64,000 nucleotides of DNA, from the NCBI GenBank assembly GCA_039105265.1, contig JAPFFF010000042.1, forward strand, positions 806,001 to 870,000, given 5' to 3'. The notes below the pieces were generated by a model. The model made no database searches. It was not told the origin of the DNA and worked only from the letters and a program-made list of their open reading frames with translations. The stretch is from Tritrichomonas musculus. Lineage: Eukaryota; Parabasalia; Tritrichomonadida; Tritrichomonadidae. The first letter of the stretch is position 1, and each line of letters begins with the position of its first letter. Positions 60,484 to 64,000 of this stretch are shown piece by piece. A program made the position numbers and the translations under genes.

Positions 60484-61412
60484 ATTGTACTATTAAAAAA
60501 AAAAAAAATTAAGACTAAATAACTGGGTTTCCCTGTCCAGTGAGGTGAATAGCCAAGTTTGACTTTTTGAGGCATTTCTCGTTATTTCATAGGGACATCA
60601 GACCGTTTTATTGTATTCAAAAAAAAATGTAAAGTTATGAATTATTTGTGAAAAAATGTCCTTTAAAATCTTATGGACATTTAGCTTTTTTCCTCCTCCA
60701 ATATTTTTGAATAATACAATAGATGCAAAATTTAATAAAAATTTTGTCTTTCTTTAACAAAATAAAAAAACATTCAAAAAAATATCTACATTGAAATATT
60801 TCTAACAATTTCTATATCATTTTTCAAAGTAATAAAATAAAAATATCTCAAAAAGTTTATGCTACAATCTATAATAAATTCAAAAAATAAAGAATATCTT
60901 TAACATTTCTAAATTTAATAATATAAAAAAACAATATTTTATTTTTAAAACATTATAATTCAATTATAAATATGAATTGTACTCTAAAATAAGCAGAATT
61001 GAAAAGCAATTATCATTTTAATCTTTTCAAGGTAAAACTTCATTACATGTGATATTTTCTGTCAATATTCTCTATCAGTAAATATGACCAATCGATTAAT
61101 CACATTGATCTAGAATAATACAAATAATAGAACAAAATTTATTAAAAATATAATTTCAAAAGATTATTTTAGAAATGAATTTATAAAACAAATAAAGATT
61201 GAATATAATTGGTCAAGCCAAATAAATTGAAAGAATCATTCAATTTTTCTTAATAACAAAATAATTTTTTATTTTTTTGGCGATTTATACATTTTATAAA
61301 TTATTATGAAAAATTATTGAATTAAAATTCTTAATATTTATTAACCCTGTTAACCCTGTTCAAATGGGATTTTTTTGATTTTTGGGATGAGCATTTTTTT
61401 GGAATTTGGGAT

Positions 61413-61449
<37 letters not shown>

Positions 61450-62047
61450 CAATTATTTGACCTTTTTTAATCGTATATTGTTATCAAATATTGACCAAAT
61501 AAGTTCTCAATTGGATATTTAAAAAACGGTTATGTCTAGCCATTAGAAAAAATAAGAGAAATCAAATATTACCCATAAAAGCTTTTCTATCCTTCATCCA
61601 ATGATGCTTTGTTTACAAAATCAATCCCTTTGATGATGTTTCGAGCGATTCTTGCTTTATTTTCGATAATTTTGAAATTCGATGATCCAATATAATATAC
61701 ACTATCAATTCCATGCTCGATTTTTTTTTTTTTATTCTTTTACGCATTTGTCTAGTTTTATAAAATAGTGTTAGATTGCATTAATTCTTATTCCTTCATC
61801 TGTTTTTTTCAATATTTTTTTTTATGTTTTTGAATAGTGTAAACCTATGAAAAGTAAAATATATAATCGTTTTTTTACAAAAAATTTAAATATATTAAAA
61901 ACTATTTGTTAATTCTGATTATATTTTTTAAAAAAATGAATTATATAATGTTTTAAATAGAAAAAATCATAATGTTAGATGTTTTGAAAATTAAATTATT
62001 TGATGTAGATATTTTTATTAAAGCAAAATAATTGTTTTTTATTAATG
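60484..62047. other. Gene-free region left of the hAT element
   Basis: AT-rich. It has a short less AT-rich stretch at 60528-60610 (GGGTTTCCCTGTCCAGTGAGG) and a 9-bp tandem TTAACCCTG twice at 61341-61358. A roughly 30-A tract lies at 61419-61448, and a T-tract follows near 61730. The left border of the hAT element should lie here but I could not fix it. Confidence 0.5.
61341..61358. repeat. TTAACCCTG tandem pair
   Basis: Two exact copies of a 9-mer in otherwise AT-only DNA. On the minus strand each copy starts CAGGG, the usual opening of hAT inverted repeats. The orientation would suit the right end of an element lying to the left, not the left end of the transposon at 62-64 kb. Confidence 0.45.
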
Positions 62048-64000
62048 TTATGAAGTTGTATTCATATGTTCTGTTATTGTTACTCGGTTTAATTGAGTTT
62101 CTTCGCTCATTGAAAAACGATCTGCGGGTGTAATTACTCTCTGCCGCCAAAGTTTTCTTTCAACTGTTGCTTCTGAAGCAATTGTAGGCAGAAGACGAAG
62201 AACAAATTCTGAAAATTCTGAAAGATTATTGTATTGGTGAGCATTTGTCCAAAATTGATATGGATTCCTAGCATACCAATTACAGAGTGTTCTGGGTTCA
62301 ATTGGATCAACAATCCACGAATTAAAGCTTAAAGCAATTCGACATCCATATGATAAAATTTCATTTTGATCATCAGATATGGAACGATAATAGTCCTCTG
62401 CCATTTTAGTAATACATTCAGTATAAATTGCATCTTCATTTGGATTTCCTGTAAATTCATCTGTTTTTGAAATATCAAAATCAGACAACTCAAAAAACTC
62501 ATCATCCGCTTCAAAATTTAGCATTTCTGGCTGTACTCCAATGTTAGAGAATACTTGAGACATTTGAACAAGTTTGGCATCTGATGGATTAAAGTTATTA
62601 ATCAAAGTTTGAACTGCGGCTCTAGTATCGCTCGTTAAACGAGTTTTAGTTGGTTCTGGGTGATAAGAATCTGGAACGACAATTAATTTTGAGAAAACTG
62701 TTTTTCTTGCCTCCTCGCGTCCTTCAGGAGTGAGAAAGAACAAAACCTTGAGCATCATTAAAGAATAATGTGATTTTAATCGTTCATCTAGTATTAATAA
62801 TAAAGCTTTTGCTATTTTAGGTAGATGTTCATCATCAGCAGATATAATTTCATTTAAACGTTCTTTGCAATCTTGAATAGATGGATAAATAAAACAAGCT
62901 GGCGTTCTGTCACCTTCTAAAAAAGTTATCAAGTCTCTCACTGGAGTCAAAACAGTAATGTATCGAGGAATATAATTGTAAAAAATCACTGGGAATCTTG
63001 GGATTTTAAGTAAGTATGGATGAATATTTAATGGAGGATTCATGAAAGTTTTTTCGATTCTATCAAAATGTTTCATCAACCATGTGTAAATATCGTATTC
63101 ATTGGTCCACCTAGTTTCACAAAAAGATGTGCAAACAACTCCAAGTGCAGAAACGACCGGCTTTGAGCGAAAAATCTTTGTTATATTTTTCGTTGAACTA
63201 TTTAACTCAGTAAGAAAGTCAATTGACTCAAAAACATCATCAAGCATCAAAGAAATCGTATGACAAATACATGAAAACCAAATTGGAATTGAATAGATTG
63301 TTTTCGGGTATTTCTTTTGCATTGAAATTTCTGAGTGGTTAAAAGCTTGTTTTTGCGCTGGAACATTGTCGCCTACTATTGAAGTGACTTTGATTGACAT
63401 ATCGTTTAAAGCGTCAATAACATTTTTAACTTTTTCAATATAATCCTCAGTTGAACCATTAAATTCTTTAAAAGCACGAAATAATAAAGGTTTTGAGGGA
63501 GAAAAGGCATGAACAACTGTTACGTCTAATATTGGATTCCCATTTATTTTCCCAGCATCAATTGCTAAACAAACATTTCCAAAATTTCTTAAAGTTTCTA
63601 GAATTTTTGTTTTAATTAAGCTTGCGGCACGTGCAAAGTTTCTACTGAGGGTTTGCCGTGAAATTTGAGGGAAAAGTTTTTGAGGTGAGGCAATTGTAAT
63701 ATTTGGATGAGGCAGGTGTTCAAGAACAGATTTCTGACCAAGTCTTATTAAATAATAAGCAAAGTTATACACTTCATCAGAAACAGCGGCCGAAAATGAA
63801 ATATTCGTTCTAACTAACATGTTGAAGAATAAGAGATCACAAGTTGTCGTTTCATATGTATCACCAAAATAATTAGTGATTCTATTAAATGTACATAAAT
63901 GGTTTCTTTCATTTAGCCTATCAGTTCTACATGGATAATTGCATGTCATTTCTTGATCACCAAATTTGATTTTCTTTTTGCATAGAGCAACCGATCTCAT
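62048..64000 (-). CDS. hAT-superfamily transposase, probably 5' partial at window edge (at least 650 aa)
   Basis: A cut-and-paste DNA transposase of a plain hAT element, uninterrupted for 650 codons. Visible parts: a cysteine-rich start (C7, C20, C24, C36) that may be a BED-type finger; D148 in VCLAIDAGKI as first catalytic Asp; D211 in SIVGDNVPAQ as second; the CxxH-like CICH at 244-247; a CETRWTNEY phrase near 310-320. The C-terminal hAT dimerisation block reads WYARNPYQFWTNAHQYNNLSEFSEFVLRLLPTIASEATVERKLW, with the catalytic Glu expected near E614 (or E610). The terminal ATG coincides with the last bases of the window, so a longer N-terminus cannot be excluded. The absence of stops suggests a young, possibly active copy. 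Confidence 0.88.
   Translation of the reverse strand: MRSVALCKKKIKFGDQEMTCNYPCRTDRLNERNHLCTFNRITNYFGDTYETTTCDLLFFNMLVRTNISFSAAVSDEVYNFAYYLIRLGQKSVLEHLPHPNITIASPQKLFPQISRQTLSRNFARAASLIKTKILETLRNFGNVCLAIDAGKINGNPILDVTVVHAFSPSKPLLFRAFKEFNGSTEDYIEKVKNVIDALNDMSIKVTSIVGDNVPAQKQAFNHSEISMQKKYPKTIYSIPIWFSCICHTISLMLDDVFESIDFLTELNSSTKNITKIFRSKPVVSALGVVCTSFCETRWTNEYDIYTWLMKHFDRIEKTFMNPPLNIHPYLLKIPRFPVIFYNYIPRYITVLTPVRDLITFLEGDRTPACFIYPSIQDCKERLNEIISADDEHLPKIAKALLLILDERLKSHYSLMMLKVLFFLTPEGREEARKTVFSKLIVVPDSYHPEPTKTRLTSDTRAAVQTLINNFNPSDAKLVQMSQVFSNIGVQPEMLNFEADDEFFELSDFDISKTDEFTGNPNEDAIYTECITKMAEDYYRSISDDQNEILSYGCRIALSFNSWIVDPIEPRTLCNWYARNPYQFWTNAHQYNNLSEFSEFVLRLLPTIASEATVERKLWRQRVITPADRFSMSEETQLNRVTITEHMNTTS

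Noticed and set aside
61341-61358. Telomere-like TTAACCC repeat
   Set aside because: Only two units of nine bases with an extra TG; not a telomere array.
1-64000. CRISPR arrays, rRNA genes, complete tRNA genes
   Set aside because: No regularly spaced repeats with unique spacers, no rRNA-like GC-rich blocks and no full cloverleaf with a GGTTCGA-type T-arm were seen.

Overview
The window looks like nuclear DNA of a parabasalid protist, most probably Tritrichomonas foetus or a close relative. This is inferred from four things. The base composition is extremely AT-rich, with A- and T-tracts throughout the intergenic DNA. Every long reading frame is uninterrupted and shows no recognisable intron. 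The gene set mixes BTB/ankyrin proteins, long coiled-coil proteins, a compact two-repeat Myb factor and large ubiquitin-pathway proteins. Several DNA transposons and miniature inverted-repeat elements lie between genes. No species-diagnostic gene (rRNA, tubulin, actin) is present, so the species call is not proven.

Layout. 1-6.4 kb: a 1113-aa coiled-coil protein and a 525-aa helical-repeat protein, both plus strand. 6.4-8.6 kb: no gene, but one arm of a long inverted duplication whose partner lies at 55.85-57.09 kb. 8.6-13.6 kb: an SLC35F6-type transporter, a 941-bp MITE with a 10-bp target duplication, and an ABCB-type half transporter. 13.7-15.3 kb: an AVT-type amino-acid transporter (minus) with the decayed tail of a paralogue just beyond its 3' end. 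15.8-24.2 kb: a metallophosphoesterase (plus), then three minus-strand genes: unknown, BTB-like plus a possible tubby-like domain, and a 1194-aa protein with a RapGAP-like C-terminus. 24.2-32.4 kb: an accessory stretch holding a decayed gene, a small intact beta-sandwich protein of IFT25/CEP104 type, a 2.7-kb relic bounded by inverted repeats, and a broken pogo/Tigger-type transposase. 32.6-36.7 kb: a TOG/HEAT-like protein and an 871-aa unknown, convergent. 37.4-48.7 kb: a 2989-aa USP34/USP9X-type deubiquitinase followed 370 bp downstream by a protein with a C-terminal UBX-like fold and five IDWNY motifs. 49-55.6 kb: a small acidic ORF, a BTB/ankyrin gene broken by a T-rich insertion, and a 734-aa coiled-coil protein. 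55.6-62 kb: the second arm of the inverted duplication, a 154-bp TA-flanked MITE, a two-repeat Myb factor and a 572-bp MITE. 62.0-64 kb: a long uninterrupted hAT-type transposase that reaches the window edge.

Functional themes are ubiquitin processing (USP plus UBX-like neighbour), membrane transport (three carriers), cytoskeleton/cilium candidates (coiled-coil proteins, TOG-like, IFT25/CEP104-like) and small-GTPase control (RapGAP-like). Promoters are short. Three unrelated genes share the 12-mer GAAAAAGTTTAT 8-13 nt before their ATG, which is the clearest regulatory signal here. The most interesting items are this candidate core element, the repeated IDWNYKMP motif protein beside the giant deubiquitinase, the 49-kb-spaced inverted duplication, and a set of clearly bounded transposable elements. 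Identifications were made by eye from motifs; no database search was run.
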